DNA of 64,000 bases from Rhizobium croatiense (GTDB taxonomy: Bacteria; Pseudomonadota; Alphaproteobacteria; Rhizobiales; Rhizobiaceae): assembly GCF_019793465.1 (NCBI RefSeq), contig NZ_JAILYJ010000016.1, positions 1-64,000 on the forward strand, read 5' to 3'. The position numbers were made by a program, and so were the translations under genes. Position 1 is the first letter of the stretch; every line of letters begins with the position of its first letter. The notes under the pieces were generated by a model that did not search any database, was not told where the DNA came from, and saw only the letters and a list, made by a program, of their open reading frames with translations. Below are positions 36,136-45,325 of this stretch, piece by piece.

Positions 36136-38352
36136 ATGAGCACAGATTCGTCCGATCTCTTTGGCGCGCTGTTCGAAGCACCGCCCCTGAACCGAACGGT
36201 TCCGGTGCTGGTGCCGATGCCGGCGCCGAAACCTTATTCCTACTCGGTGCCGGAGGGCATGACGGTCGAGCCCGGCTCGGTCGTGCAGGTGCCGCTTGGG
36301 CCGCGACAGGTGATCGGCGTCGTCTGGGACGGCGGCGAGGATGGCGTCGATCCGAAGAAGCTCCGTCCGATCAGCCATGTCTTCGACTGCCCGCCGCTTT
36401 CCAGGGAGATGCGGGATTTCATCGACTGGGTGGCGGCCTATACACTCTCCCCACCCGGCCTCGTCGCGCGCATGGCGCTGAGGGCGCCGAACGCCTTCGA
36501 GCCGGAGCCGATGGTCGAGGGGCTGAAGTTCGTCGGCGGCGAACCGGAGCGGCTGACGCCGGCGCGCGCCCGAGTGCTCGAGACCGCTTCTGACGGCCTG
36601 TCCTGGACACGCAGCGGCCTGGCGCATGCGGCGGGTGTTTCGACCAGCGTCGTCGATGGGCTGATCACGCTCGGCCTCTTCGAGACGATATTCCTGCCGC
36701 CGCCGCCGGTCGTGGCGATGCCGGATCCCGACTTTGCCGCCGCGCGCCTCGAAGGGCCGCAGAAAGAGGCGGCCGCAGAGATCGTCTCCGACGTTCGCAA
36801 GAGCGAATTTTCCGTATCGCTGATCGACGGCGTCACCGGCTCCGGCAAGACCGAAGTCTATTTCGAGGCGATCGCCGAGACGCTGAAACGTGGCAGGCAG
36901 GTGCTGATCCTGCTGCCGGAGATCGCGCTGACGGCCAGTTTCATGGAGCGTTTTCAGGATCGCTTCGGGGCAAAGCCCGCCGAATGGCATTCCGACCTCG
37001 CCCCGCGCATGCGCGAAAAGGTCTGGCGCCAGGCGGTGACCGGCGAAGTGCGCGTCGTGGCCGGCGCCCGCTCGGCGCTCTTCCTGCCTTTCGAGGATCT
37101 CGGCCTCATCATCGTCGACGAGGAGCACGATCCCGCCTACAAGCAGGAGGATCGCGTCTTCTACAATGCCCGCGACATGGCCGTGGTGCGCGGCCGTATC
37201 GGCGATTTTCCGGTTGTCCTGGTGTCGGCGACGCCATCGGTCGAAAGCCAGGTCAACGGCCAGAACGGGCGCTACAGCACCGTGCATCTGCCGACGCGCT
37301 TCGGCGATGCGGCGCTGCCGGACCTGCATCTCATCGATATGCGCAGGCACGCGCCGGAGCGGGGCGGATTCCTCTCGCCGGTGCTGATCCGGGCGATCGG
37401 CAAGACGGTGGAGCGGCGCGAACAGGCGCTGCTCTTTCTCAACCGGCGCGGTTATGCGCCGCTGACGCTCTGCCGGGTCTGCGGCCACCGCTTCCAATGC
37501 CCGCAATGTTCAAGCTGGCTGGTCGAGCATCGTTTCCGCAAGCAGTTGCAGTGCCATCAATGCGGCCATGCCGAGCGCACGCCGGAAGCATGCCCGGAAT
37601 GCGGCACGCTCGACCATCTGGTTGCCTGCGGACCCGGCGTCGAACGGATCGCCGAAGAGGTGGAGCGGCATTTCCCCGATGCGCGGACGATCGTTCTTTC
37701 CTCGGATATCATGGGCGGGGTGAAGCGGCTGCGGCTGGAGCTCGATGCCATCGCCAAGGGCGAGGCCGATATCGTCATCGGCACCCAGCTCGTCGCCAAG
37801 GGCCATAATTTTCCGCTGATGACGCTGGTCGGCATCATCGACGCCGATCTCGGCCTCGCCAATGGCGATCCGCGCGCCGCCGAGCGCACCTTCCAGCTTC
37901 TGTCGCAGGTGACCGGCCGGGCCGGGCGCACCGGGCTCAAGAGCCATGGGCTGCTGCAGACCTACCAGCCGCAGCACCCCGTGATGCAAGCGATTGTATC
38001 GGGCGATTCCGATGCCTTTTACGAGCGTGAGATCACCGAGCGCGAACGCGCGGCACTGCCTCCCTTCGGGCGACTAGCCTCGATCATTGTCTCGGCTGAA
38101 ACCCGCCACGACGCCGAAAACCATGCGCGCGGCATGCGCAACGCCGCACCCCAGGTGTCCGGAATCTCGGTGCTCGGCCCGGCGGAGGCGCCGCTTGCGC
38201 TGGTGCGCGGCCGCCACCGCTTCCGGCTTCTGGTGCACGGTCGGCGCAACTCCGACATGCAGGGCTTCCTGCGGGCGATGCTGTCGCAATCGCCGAAGGA
38301 GCGCGGATCGGTGCAGGTGCAGCTCGACATCGATCCGCAGAGCTTTCTGTAG
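36136..38352 (+). CDS. priA: Primosomal protein N' (replication restart helicase PriA)
   Basis: 738 residues. Domains in order: 3'-DNA-binding domain (PYSYSVPEGMTVEPGSVVQV), winged helix, helicase lobes with Walker A in GVTGSGKTEVYFEA and DEEH in IIVDEEHDPAYKQED, then a zinc-binding segment with eight cysteines from CRVCGHRFQCPQC to CPECG (about residues 441-480), and the C-terminal domain. It reloads the replisome at stalled forks. The ATG at 36136 (MSTDSSDLF) is chosen; the frame is open 43 codons further up. Confidence 0.95.
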   Translation: MSTDSSDLFGALFEAPPLNRTVPVLVPMPAPKPYSYSVPEGMTVEPGSVVQVPLGPRQVIGVVWDGGEDGVDPKKLRPISHVFDCPPLSREMRDFIDWVAAYTLSPPGLVARMALRAPNAFEPEPMVEGLKFVGGEPERLTPARARVLETASDGLSWTRSGLAHAAGVSTSVVDGLITLGLFETIFLPPPPVVAMPDPDFAAARLEGPQKEAAAEIVSDVRKSEFSVSLIDGVTGSGKTEVYFEAIAETLKRGRQVLILLPEIALTASFMERFQDRFGAKPAEWHSDLAPRMREKVWRQAVTGEVRVVAGARSALFLPFEDLGLIIVDEEHDPAYKQEDRVFYNARDMAVVRGRIGDFPVVLVSATPSVESQVNGQNGRYSTVHLPTRFGDAALPDLHLIDMRRHAPERGGFLSPVLIRAIGKTVERREQALLFLNRRGYAPLTLCRVCGHRFQCPQCSSWLVEHRFRKQLQCHQCGHAERTPEACPECGTLDHLVACGPGVERIAEEVERHFPDARTIVLSSDIMGGVKRLRLELDAIAKGEADIVIGTQLVAKGHNFPLMTLVGIIDADLGLANGDPRAAERTFQLLSQVTGRAGRTGLKSHGLLQTYQPQHPVMQAIVSGDSDAFYEREITERERAALPPFGRLASIIVSAETRHDAENHARGMRNAAPQVSGISVLGPAEAPLALVRGRHRFRLLVHGRRNSDMQGFLRAMLSQSPKERGSVQVQLDIDPQSFL

Positions 38353-38431
38353 ATCGTTCCGCGCTCCGCGTTTCAGGATGTGGCCGATCATGGCATAAAC
38401 GCAGAATCAGCGGATGATTTGGGGTCGAGGC

Positions 38432-38821
38432 ATGGAATTTGAGTTTCCGACGGAATTTGGTGAGCAGCTTGCCTTCGGCGCAGCCGCCTTTACGGCCTTT
38501 GCCGGCCTCGTCATCATGTTTGCGCCGGGTCTTGCGATGAGGGTCCTCGGCCTGGCGCCGCGCGGCGAGCGGCGTGAAGGTTTCAGCGAGATCCGATCGA
38601 TGGGTGGCTTCTATCTCGGTCTTGGCCTCGGTGCCATCGTGCTGGCTCAGCCGCTGATTTATACCGCCTTCGGCGCGGCATTCGCCATGGCTGCGTTTGC
38701 CCGCATCGTCTCCATCCTATCAGATAAGGGGAGTACTGTCCTCAACTGTTTACTTCTGGTTGTGCAGGCGATTATCGCGGCACTGCCGCTGCTGTATGTT
38801 TTCGGCTTCTTCCAGGCATAA
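38432..38821 (+). CDS. Small integral membrane protein, DUF4345-like
   Basis: 129 residues with four hydrophobic helices (about 13-35, 52-72, 75-95, 103-127). The arrangement FAPGLAMRVLGL, then SEIRSMGGFYLGLGLG and MAAFARIVSILSDKG, resembles DUF4345 membrane proteins. The start at 38432 (MEFEFPTEF) follows GGGG; an ATG at 38414 would add six residues. It sits between priA and the ATP synthase operon with no clear partner. Function unknown. Confidence 0.75.
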   Translation: MEFEFPTEFGEQLAFGAAAFTAFAGLVIMFAPGLAMRVLGLAPRGERREGFSEIRSMGGFYLGLGLGAIVLAQPLIYTAFGAAFAMAAFARIVSILSDKGSTVLNCLLLVVQAIIAALPLLYVFGFFQA

Positions 38822-39075
38822 TTTTCGCCGCCGATGGCGGCTTGCGCGGCCCGCCTTCAGGCCATTGCGCAATTTTGCGAACAGAAATTCATGTGAAAGG
38901 CGTATTCGGGCATTACGCGTGTTGCGAGTCCGAACATCCTATGTTAGACGGACCCCGAATTTCGGAAGAAGCAAGAGGCTTCTCTTGTGATTTCTGGGGG
39001 AAATCAAAACGAATTCAAGATCATAGGTTCGGCGCCCGCCGAGAGCCGGATTTTGGATTGAAATCAGGGAAATTT

Positions 39076-39642
39076 GTGCCAGTGGCAGACACGTCCCAGC
39101 TTACTTCTGGTGTTGCCGAGCGCTATGCCTCGTCGCTTTTCGAGCTGGCGCTCGAACAGGGCGCCGTCGATAGCGTCACCGCCGATCTCGACCGTTTTCA
39201 GGCGATGCTGGATGAGAGCGCCGAACTGAAGCGCTTCGTCGCAAGCCCGGTTTTTTCCGCTGAGGACCAGCTGAAGGCGATTGCCGCCATCAGCGAAAGG
39301 GCCGGCATCAGCGGCTTCTTCGCCAATTTTCTGAAGGTCGTGGCGCGCAACCGCCGCCTGTTTGCCCTGCCGGGCATGATCAGGGCCTTCCGCCTCATCG
39401 CCGCGAATCATCGCGGTGAAATCTCCGCCGAGGTTACCTCGGCGCATGCGCTCTCCCAGGCGCAGGAAACCGAATTGAAGGCGGCACTCAAGAGCGTCAC
39501 CGGCAAAGACGTGACGATATCAGTCACGGTTGATCCGTCAATTCTTGGTGGTCTGATCGTGAAGGTCGGGTCCCGTCAGATTGATACGTCTCTTCGTACC
39601 AAACTCTCTACCCTTAAGCTCGCATTGAAAGAGGTTGGCTGA
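39076..39642 (+). CDS. atpH: ATP synthase F1 delta subunit
   Basis: 188 residues from a GTG start at 39076 with CAGGGA ahead; the product starts MPVADTSQLTSGVAERYASS. The C-terminal VTVDPSILGGLIVKVGSRQIDTS is the delta/OSCP signature. It joins F1 to the peripheral stalk. Its TGA stop overlaps the atpA ATG (TGATG). The F0 genes (atpB, E, F) are not nearby, as is normal in alphaproteobacteria with split operons. The 254-base gap before it must hold the operon promoter. Confidence 0.95.
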   Translation: MPVADTSQLTSGVAERYASSLFELALEQGAVDSVTADLDRFQAMLDESAELKRFVASPVFSAEDQLKAIAAISERAGISGFFANFLKVVARNRRLFALPGMIRAFRLIAANHRGEISAEVTSAHALSQAQETELKAALKSVTGKDVTISVTVDPSILGGLIVKVGSRQIDTSLRTKLSTLKLALKEVG

Positions 39643-41171
39643 TGGATATCCGCGCCGCGGAAATTTCCGCAATTCTCAAAGACCAGATCAAAAATTTCGG
39701 CAAAGAGGCAGAGGTCTCGGAAGTCGGCCAGGTTCTCTCCGTCGGTGACGGTATCGCTCGCGTTTACGGCCTGGACAATGTCCAGGCTGGTGAAATGGTC
39801 GAGTTCCCCGGCGGCATCCGCGGCATGGCCCTGAACCTTGAATCCGACAACGTCGGTGTCGTTATTTTCGGCTCCGACCGCGACATCAAGGAAGGCGACA
39901 CCGTCAAGCGGACCGGCGCCATCGTCGACGTTCCGGTCGGTCCGGAACTGCTCGGCCGCGTCGTCGACGCGCTCGGCAATCCGATCGACGGCAAGGGCCC
40001 GATCAATGCGACCCGCCGTTCGCGCGTCGACGTCAAAGCGCCCGGCATCATTCCGCGCAAGTCGGTTCATGAGCCGATGTCGACCGGCCTCAAGGCCATC
40101 GATGCGCTGATCCCGGTCGGCCGCGGCCAGCGCGAGCTCGTCATCGGCGACCGCCAGACCGGCAAGACCGCCATCCTGCTCGATGCCTTCCTCAACCAGA
40201 AGGCCATTCATGAGATCGGTCCGGAAGGCGAGAAGCTTTACTGCGTCTACGTCGCCGTCGGCCAGAAGCGCTCCACCGTTGCCCAGTTCGTCAAGGTTCT
40301 CGAAGAGCGCGGCGCACTGAAGTACTCGATCATCGTTGCCGCCACGGCTTCCGACCCGGCGCCGATGCAGTTCCTGGCTCCGTTTGCCGGCTGCGCCATG
40401 GGCGAATATTTCCGCGACAACGGGATGCATGCGCTGATCGGCTATGACGACCTGTCCAAGCAGGCCGTGTCCTACCGCCAGATGTCGCTGCTGCTGCGCC
40501 GCCCGCCGGGCCGCGAAGCCTATCCGGGTGACGTTTTCTACCTGCATTCGCGCCTGCTCGAGCGTGCCGCGAAGATGAACGACGACAAGGGCGCCGGCTC
40601 GCTGACGGCTCTGCCGGTCATCGAAACGCAGGGCAACGACGTGTCGGCCTTCATTCCGACCAACGTGATCTCGATCACCGACGGCCAGATCTTCCTTGAA
40701 ACCGACCTGTTCTATCAGGGTATCCGTCCGGCCGTTAACGTCGGTCTGTCGGTTTCCCGCGTCGGTTCGTCGGCGCAGATCAAGGCGATGAAGCAGGTTG
40801 CCGGCTCGATCAAGGGCGAGCTCGCCCAGTATCGCGAAATGGCCGCCTTCGCCCAGTTCGGTTCCGACCTCGACGCTGCGACGCAGCGCCTCTTGAACCG
40901 CGGCGCACGTCTGACCGAACTCCTGAAGCAGCCGCAGTTCTCGCCGCTGAAGACGGAAGAGCAGGTCGCCGTGATCTTCGCCGGTGTCAACGGCTATCTC
41001 GACAAACTGCCGGTCGCTTCGGTCGGCAAGTTCGAGCAGGGCTTCCTCTCCTATCTGCGTTCGGAAGGCTCCGCCATCCTCGACGCGATCCGCACGGAAA
41101 AGGCAATCAGCGACGATACCAAGGGCAAGCTCACCGCTGCTCTCGATAGCTTCGCAAAGTCTTTCTCGTAA
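39642..41171 (+). CDS. atpA: ATP synthase F1 alpha subunit
   Basis: 509 residues. N-terminal beta-barrel (GQVLSVGDGIARVYGLDNVQ), P-loop GDRQTGKTAILLDAF, the alpha-subunit signature region around PAVNVGLSVSRVGSSAQ, and the C-terminal helical domain. It forms the catalytic hexamer with AtpD; its own nucleotide sites are non-catalytic. Start codon overlaps the atpH stop. Confidence 0.99.
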   Translation: MDIRAAEISAILKDQIKNFGKEAEVSEVGQVLSVGDGIARVYGLDNVQAGEMVEFPGGIRGMALNLESDNVGVVIFGSDRDIKEGDTVKRTGAIVDVPVGPELLGRVVDALGNPIDGKGPINATRRSRVDVKAPGIIPRKSVHEPMSTGLKAIDALIPVGRGQRELVIGDRQTGKTAILLDAFLNQKAIHEIGPEGEKLYCVYVAVGQKRSTVAQFVKVLEERGALKYSIIVAATASDPAPMQFLAPFAGCAMGEYFRDNGMHALIGYDDLSKQAVSYRQMSLLLRRPPGREAYPGDVFYLHSRLLERAAKMNDDKGAGSLTALPVIETQGNDVSAFIPTNVISITDGQIFLETDLFYQGIRPAVNVGLSVSRVGSSAQIKAMKQVAGSIKGELAQYREMAAFAQFGSDLDAATQRLLNRGARLTELLKQPQFSPLKTEEQVAVIFAGVNGYLDKLPVASVGKFEQGFLSYLRSEGSAILDAIRTEKAISDDTKGKLTAALDSFAKSFS

Positions 41172-41199
41172 TCAGGCCCTAAGTTAGGACGGATCACGG

Positions 41200-42084
41200 A
41201 TGCCTTCACTTAAGGATCTGAAAAACCGGATCGCCTCCGTCAAGGCGACGCAGAAGATCACCAAGGCGATGAAAATGGTCGCCGCGGCGAAGCTTCGGCG
41301 TGCGCAGGAGGCGGCCGAGGCCGCCCGGCCCTATTCGCAGCGCATGGGTGCGGTTCTGGCGAATATCGCCAAGGCCGTTACCGATGCGGATGGCGCACCG
41401 GCGCTGATGACCGGCACCGGCCAGGACAAGGTCCATCTGCTGGTGGTCTGCACGGCCGAGCGCGGTCTTTGCGGCGGCTTCAATTCGCAGATCGCCCGCT
41501 TTGCGCGCGATCATGTCCGCAAGCTGCTTGCCGAGGGCAAGACGGTGAAGATCTTCACCGTCGGCAAGAAGGGTTACGACATCCTTCGCCGCGAATTCGC
41601 GCCTCTGATCGTCGAGCGCAAGGAACTGCGCGACGTCAAGAAGATCGGTTTCGAAAATGCCGACCAGATCGGCAAGCGCATCATCGAGATGTTTTCGGCC
41701 GGTGAGTTCGACGTCTGCACGCTGTTCTACTCCGAGTTCAAGTCGGTGATCAGCCAGGTTCCGACCGCGCAGCAGCTCATCCCGGCCAAGGCTCCGGAAG
41801 CCGCTGCCGAAGATGCCGCCCATGCCGGCGCCGTCTACGAATACGAGCCGGATCCGGCGTCGATCCTCGGCGATCTGATCCCGCGCAACATCTCCGTCCA
41901 GATCTTCCGCGCGCTCCTCGAGAACGTCGCAGGCGAGATGGGCGCCAAGATGAGCGCCATGGACAATGCGACGCGCAATGCTGGTGAGATGATCAACAAA
42001 CTGACACTGAGCTACAACCGTCAGCGTCAGGCTCAGATCACCAAGGAACTGATTGAAATCATTTCGGGCGCGGAAGCGCTCTGA
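41200..42084 (+). CDS. atpG: ATP synthase F1 gamma subunit
   Basis: 294 residues. The N-terminal helix MPSLKDLKNRIASVKATQKI and the C-terminal helix with MDNATRNAGEMINKLTLSYN form the coiled-coil rotor shaft; the middle domain has TAERGLCGGFNSQIAR. It turns inside the alpha/beta ring. 28 bases after atpA, 22 before atpD. Confidence 0.98.
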   Translation: MPSLKDLKNRIASVKATQKITKAMKMVAAAKLRRAQEAAEAARPYSQRMGAVLANIAKAVTDADGAPALMTGTGQDKVHLLVVCTAERGLCGGFNSQIARFARDHVRKLLAEGKTVKIFTVGKKGYDILRREFAPLIVERKELRDVKKIGFENADQIGKRIIEMFSAGEFDVCTLFYSEFKSVISQVPTAQQLIPAKAPEAAAEDAAHAGAVYEYEPDPASILGDLIPRNISVQIFRALLENVAGEMGAKMSAMDNATRNAGEMINKLTLSYNRQRQAQITKELIEIISGAEAL

Positions 42085-42106
42085 GTTAGGGAAAGAGGGT
42101 AAGAAT

Positions 42107-43534
42107 ATGGCTGAGGCAGCTACCCGCTCTGTCGGCAAAGTCACCCAGGTTATCGGCGCCGTCGTCGACGTTGCTTTCGAAGGCGAACTGCCGGCGATTT
42201 TGAACGCGCTCGAAACCGACAACAACGGCAACCGTCTGGTTCTCGAAGTCGCCCAGCATCTGGGTGAAAACGAAGTTCGCACGATCGCCATGGACTCAAG
42301 CGAAGGTCTCGTTCGCGGCCAGCTGGTTACCGATACCGGCGCTCCGATCATGGTTCCCGTCGGCAACGAGACGCTCGGCCGTATCATGAACGTCATCGGC
42401 GAGCCGGTCGACGAAGCAGGTCCGCTGGTCACCGCTCACAAGCGCGCCATCCACCAGGATGCGCCTGCCTATGTCGACCAGTCGACGGAAGCGCAGATCC
42501 TCGTTACCGGCATCAAAGTCGTCGACCTTCTCGCCCCGTATGCACGCGGTGGCAAGATCGGCCTCTTCGGCGGTGCCGGCGTCGGCAAGACCGTTCTGAT
42601 CATGGAACTGATCAACAACGTCGCCAAGGCGCATGGTGGTTACTCGGTTTTCGCCGGCGTCGGTGAACGCACCCGCGAAGGCAACGACCTTTACCATGAA
42701 ATGATCGAATCGAACGTCAACAAGCATGGCGGTGGCGAAGGCTCGAAGGCTGCGCTCGTTTACGGTCAGATGAACGAGCCGCCGGGTGCCCGCGCCCGCG
42801 TTGCCCTGACCGGCCTGACGGTCGCCGAACACTTCCGCGACCAGGGCCAGGACGTTCTGTTCTTCGTCGATAACATCTTCCGCTTCACGCAGGCCGGTTC
42901 TGAAGTGTCGGCTCTGCTCGGCCGTATTCCTTCGGCCGTCGGCTATCAGCCCACGCTCGCAACCGACATGGGCCAGATGCAGGAGCGCATCACCACGACG
43001 ACGACCGGCTCGATCACCTCGGTTCAGGCCATCTATGTTCCGGCCGACGACTTGACCGACCCGGCGCCGGCAACCTCGTTCGCTCACCTTGACGCGACGA
43101 CGGTTCTGTCGCGCTCGATCGCGGAAAAGGGCATCTACCCGGCCGTCGATCCGCTCGACTCCACCTCGCGCATGCTCGACCCGATGGTCGTCGGCGAAGA
43201 GCATTACGAAGTTGCCCGTAAGGTTCAGTCGACGCTGCAGCGCTACAAGGCCCTGCAGGATATCATCGCCATCCTTGGCATGGACGAACTGTCCGAAGAG
43301 GACAAGATCGCCGTTGCCCGCGCCCGCAAGATCGAGCGCTTCCTGTCGCAGCCGTTCTTCGTCGCCGAAGTCTTCACCGGTTCGCCGGGCAAGCTCGTCG
43401 CCCTCGAAGACACGATCAAGGGTTTCAAGGGTCTCGTCAACGGCGAATACGACCACCTGCCGGAAGCCGCCTTCTACATGGTCGGTTCGATGGACGAAGC
43501 TGTCGAAAAGGCCAAGAAGCTCGCTGCCGCTTAA
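42107..43534 (+). CDS. atpD: ATP synthase F1 beta subunit
   Basis: 475 residues. P-loop GGAGVGKTVLIMEL, catalytic Glu in GVGERTREGND, and the family signature PAVDPLDSTSRMLD. It holds the catalytic sites. The ATG at 42107 follows AGAGGG; an upstream in-frame ATG at 42053 lies in atpG and is unlikely. Its stop TAA overlaps the ATG of the small cysteine protein (TAATG). Confidence 0.99.
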   Translation: MAEAATRSVGKVTQVIGAVVDVAFEGELPAILNALETDNNGNRLVLEVAQHLGENEVRTIAMDSSEGLVRGQLVTDTGAPIMVPVGNETLGRIMNVIGEPVDEAGPLVTAHKRAIHQDAPAYVDQSTEAQILVTGIKVVDLLAPYARGGKIGLFGGAGVGKTVLIMELINNVAKAHGGYSVFAGVGERTREGNDLYHEMIESNVNKHGGGEGSKAALVYGQMNEPPGARARVALTGLTVAEHFRDQGQDVLFFVDNIFRFTQAGSEVSALLGRIPSAVGYQPTLATDMGQMQERITTTTTGSITSVQAIYVPADDLTDPAPATSFAHLDATTVLSRSIAEKGIYPAVDPLDSTSRMLDPMVVGEEHYEVARKVQSTLQRYKALQDIIAILGMDELSEEDKIAVARARKIERFLSQPFFVAEVFTGSPGKLVALEDTIKGFKGLVNGEYDHLPEAAFYMVGSMDEAVEKAKKLAAA

Positions 43535-43773
43535 TGAGCGATGCTCAGGACGAGATATTCTGCTGCGACTCGCTGAAAGGGGTCGTGGCGGAACTTCCGG
43601 AACCGGCCGCGCCGACCGTCTATCGTGCCGATAACGGCGTGGTCATGATGGTCGTCGGGCTGGTTCAGACCGAGGAAGGCCTCGGATATCTCGACCAGGC
43701 GATACTGCACTGCCCGTTCTGCGGGACCATATTGCAAGATGCAAAAGCCATAGCCGAGAAGGTAAGTCACTGA
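43534..43773 (+). CDS. 79-residue four-cysteine protein inside the ATP synthase operon
   Basis: The gene fills the space between atpD and atpC exactly: its ATG overlaps the atpD stop (TAATG) and its TGA overlaps the atpC ATG (TGATG). Cysteines stand as a pair at residues 10-11 (IFCCDS) and as CPFC at 60-63 (HCPFCGT), a plausible zinc or redox site. The acidic N-terminus and the rest show no membrane segment. I do not recognise a named family. Translational coupling means it is made in proportion to beta and epsilon, which suggests a role in F1 assembly or control. Function unknown. Confidence 0.85.
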   Translation: MSDAQDEIFCCDSLKGVVAELPEPAAPTVYRADNGVVMMVVGLVQTEEGLGYLDQAILHCPFCGTILQDAKAIAEKVSH

Positions 43774-44180
43774 TGGCTGACAATTTCAACTTTGAGCTCG
43801 TTTCGCCGGAGCGTCTGCTCTTGTCGGAGATGGTGACCGAGGTCGTCATTCCCGCGACCGAGGGCGAGATGACCGTCATGGCGCACCACGCGCCGACGAT
43901 GACGACCATCAAGCCCGGTGTGGTGAGCGTGCGTTCGGCTTCCGGCAAGAAGCAGGACTACGTGGTGTTTGGCGGTTTTGCCGATATCCTGCCGACAGGC
44001 TGCACTTTGCTTGCCGAATCCGCCGTTCCGGTCGAGGAACTCCATAAGGACGAGCTGACCCGTCGTATCGAGGCTGCCCGCAAGGAGCTCGAACATGCCG
44101 AACTGCACGAGCACAAGTCGAAGCTCGAGCATTTCATCATGGAACTGACGCATCTGCGCGGCATCGTCCAGCAGGACTGA
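43773..44180 (+). CDS. atpC: ATP synthase F1 epsilon subunit
   Basis: 135 residues. N-terminal beta-sandwich with FELVSPERLLLSEMVTEVVI and GEMTVMAHHAPTMTTIKPG; the C-terminal helices (ELTRRIEAARKELEHAELHE) can extend into F1 and inhibit ATP hydrolysis. Last gene of the operon, followed by a strong terminator. Confidence 0.97.
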   Translation: MADNFNFELVSPERLLLSEMVTEVVIPATEGEMTVMAHHAPTMTTIKPGVVSVRSASGKKQDYVVFGGFADILPTGCTLLAESAVPVEELHKDELTRRIEAARKELEHAELHEHKSKLEHFIMELTHLRGIVQQD

Positions 44181-44202
44181 CCGGGTAACGACAGCTTCAT
44201 TG

Positions 44203-44230
44203 AAAGGCGGCCTCAATGGCCGCTTTTTTT
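44203..44230 (+). terminator. Rho-independent terminator of the atp operon
   Basis: GCGGCC / GGCCGC stem (44207-44212 with 44218-44223), extended by A-T pairs, TCAAT loop, followed by seven T residues. It lies 22 bases after the atpC stop. Confidence 0.93.
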
Positions 44231-44420
44231 GTGTCTGGCTTCTTCCTTGGATACGGAAAACAGCGTTGTCGTGCGGCTTCAAACGAACGCGGCCGGCTGT
44301 TTCGGTTGAGAAAACAGACGGCTTCAATCAGCTCAGGGAAAACTCCAAAAGCGCGCTACAATCTTTCGGAGCGGCCTGCGCTGCTGACGGATTATGCGGC
44401 CGCAGCTTTGCCGCAGCGTC

Positions 44421-45158
44421 TCAGAAGCCGGTGCCGCCTCGCAGCTCGATGATCAGTGTCTTGAACAGGATCTTCAGGTCGAGCAGCAGGCTGAAATTCC
44501 TGACATAATAGATATCACAGGCGATGCGGGCCCGGGCTTCCAGCGACCTTGTCGTCGGGCCGCGCCAGCCGCGTGTTTGCGCGAGGCCGGTGATGCCGGG
44601 GCGCATGATGTGTCGATGGTGGTAGTTCGGCACCACTTCCTCGTAGAGCCTGCCGGCTGCGCGCATGTTGATGGCATGGCAGCGTGGGCCGACCAGCGAC
44701 ATCTCGCCCTTGAGGACGTTCAGCAGCTGCGGCAGTTCGTCGATGTTGGTCCTGCGGAGCATTGCGCCGATGCGGGTCATCCTGGCGTCGCCCTTGACGG
44801 TCTGCTGGACGCCGCTGGGATCGCAAGCTTCCGCCCGCATCGAGCGGAATTTGAAGACGTTGATCTTCCGTCCGTTCAGCCCCCAGCGAATCTGCCGGAA
44901 GAACACCGGACCGCCATCGTCAAGCTTGATGAAAAGCGCGATGGCCAGAAAAAGCGGCGCCAGCACGAGGAGGGCGTTGACCGAGATGACGATGTCGATC
45001 AGCCGTTTCACGGCCAGTCGCAGCGCCGCCTTTCCTTCGCCATTGGAAAAGCTCTCCGGCTGGCGAATGTTGGAGTTCGCTATGACCAGGGTCCTGATTT
45101 TGGTCTGACGCTGAGACGGATCGAAGCGTGAATTCGTCTTCGAAGTAAAAGCATTCAT
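44421..45158 (-). CDS. Exopolysaccharide priming sugar transferase (ExoY/PssA type)
   Basis: 245 residues. One N-terminal membrane helix (VISVNALLVLAPLFLAIALFI), then the bacterial sugar transferase domain: GGPVFFRQIRWGLNGRKI, FKFRSMR, RRTNIDELPQLLNVLKGEMS, LVGPRCHA and RPGITGLAQTRGWRGPTT. The family moves hexose-1-phosphate from a UDP-sugar to undecaprenyl phosphate, the first step of surface polysaccharide assembly. In Rhizobium leguminosarum PssA does this, but paralogues exist and no other pss genes are adjacent, so no symbol is given. Confidence 0.9.
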   Translation of the reverse strand: MNAFTSKTNSRFDPSQRQTKIRTLVIANSNIRQPESFSNGEGKAALRLAVKRLIDIVISVNALLVLAPLFLAIALFIKLDDGGPVFFRQIRWGLNGRKINVFKFRSMRAEACDPSGVQQTVKGDARMTRIGAMLRRTNIDELPQLLNVLKGEMSLVGPRCHAINMRAAGRLYEEVVPNYHHRHIMRPGITGLAQTRGWRGPTTRSLEARARIACDIYYVRNFSLLLDLKILFKTLIIELRGGTGF

Positions 45159-45325
45159 TACGCAAGGCCCGTAAGTTTAGATGCAATACTGAACTGTAGG
45201 GAGACAAATACATGCTCACGTAAGGTTTGTCATCGGGATAAATAAGAAATTGCTAACCCTAAAGACACCAAAAATGGGAGTATTCCCTGTTAACCTTAAT
45301 GCCTGTAGTTGAAGTGGAAACGAAA

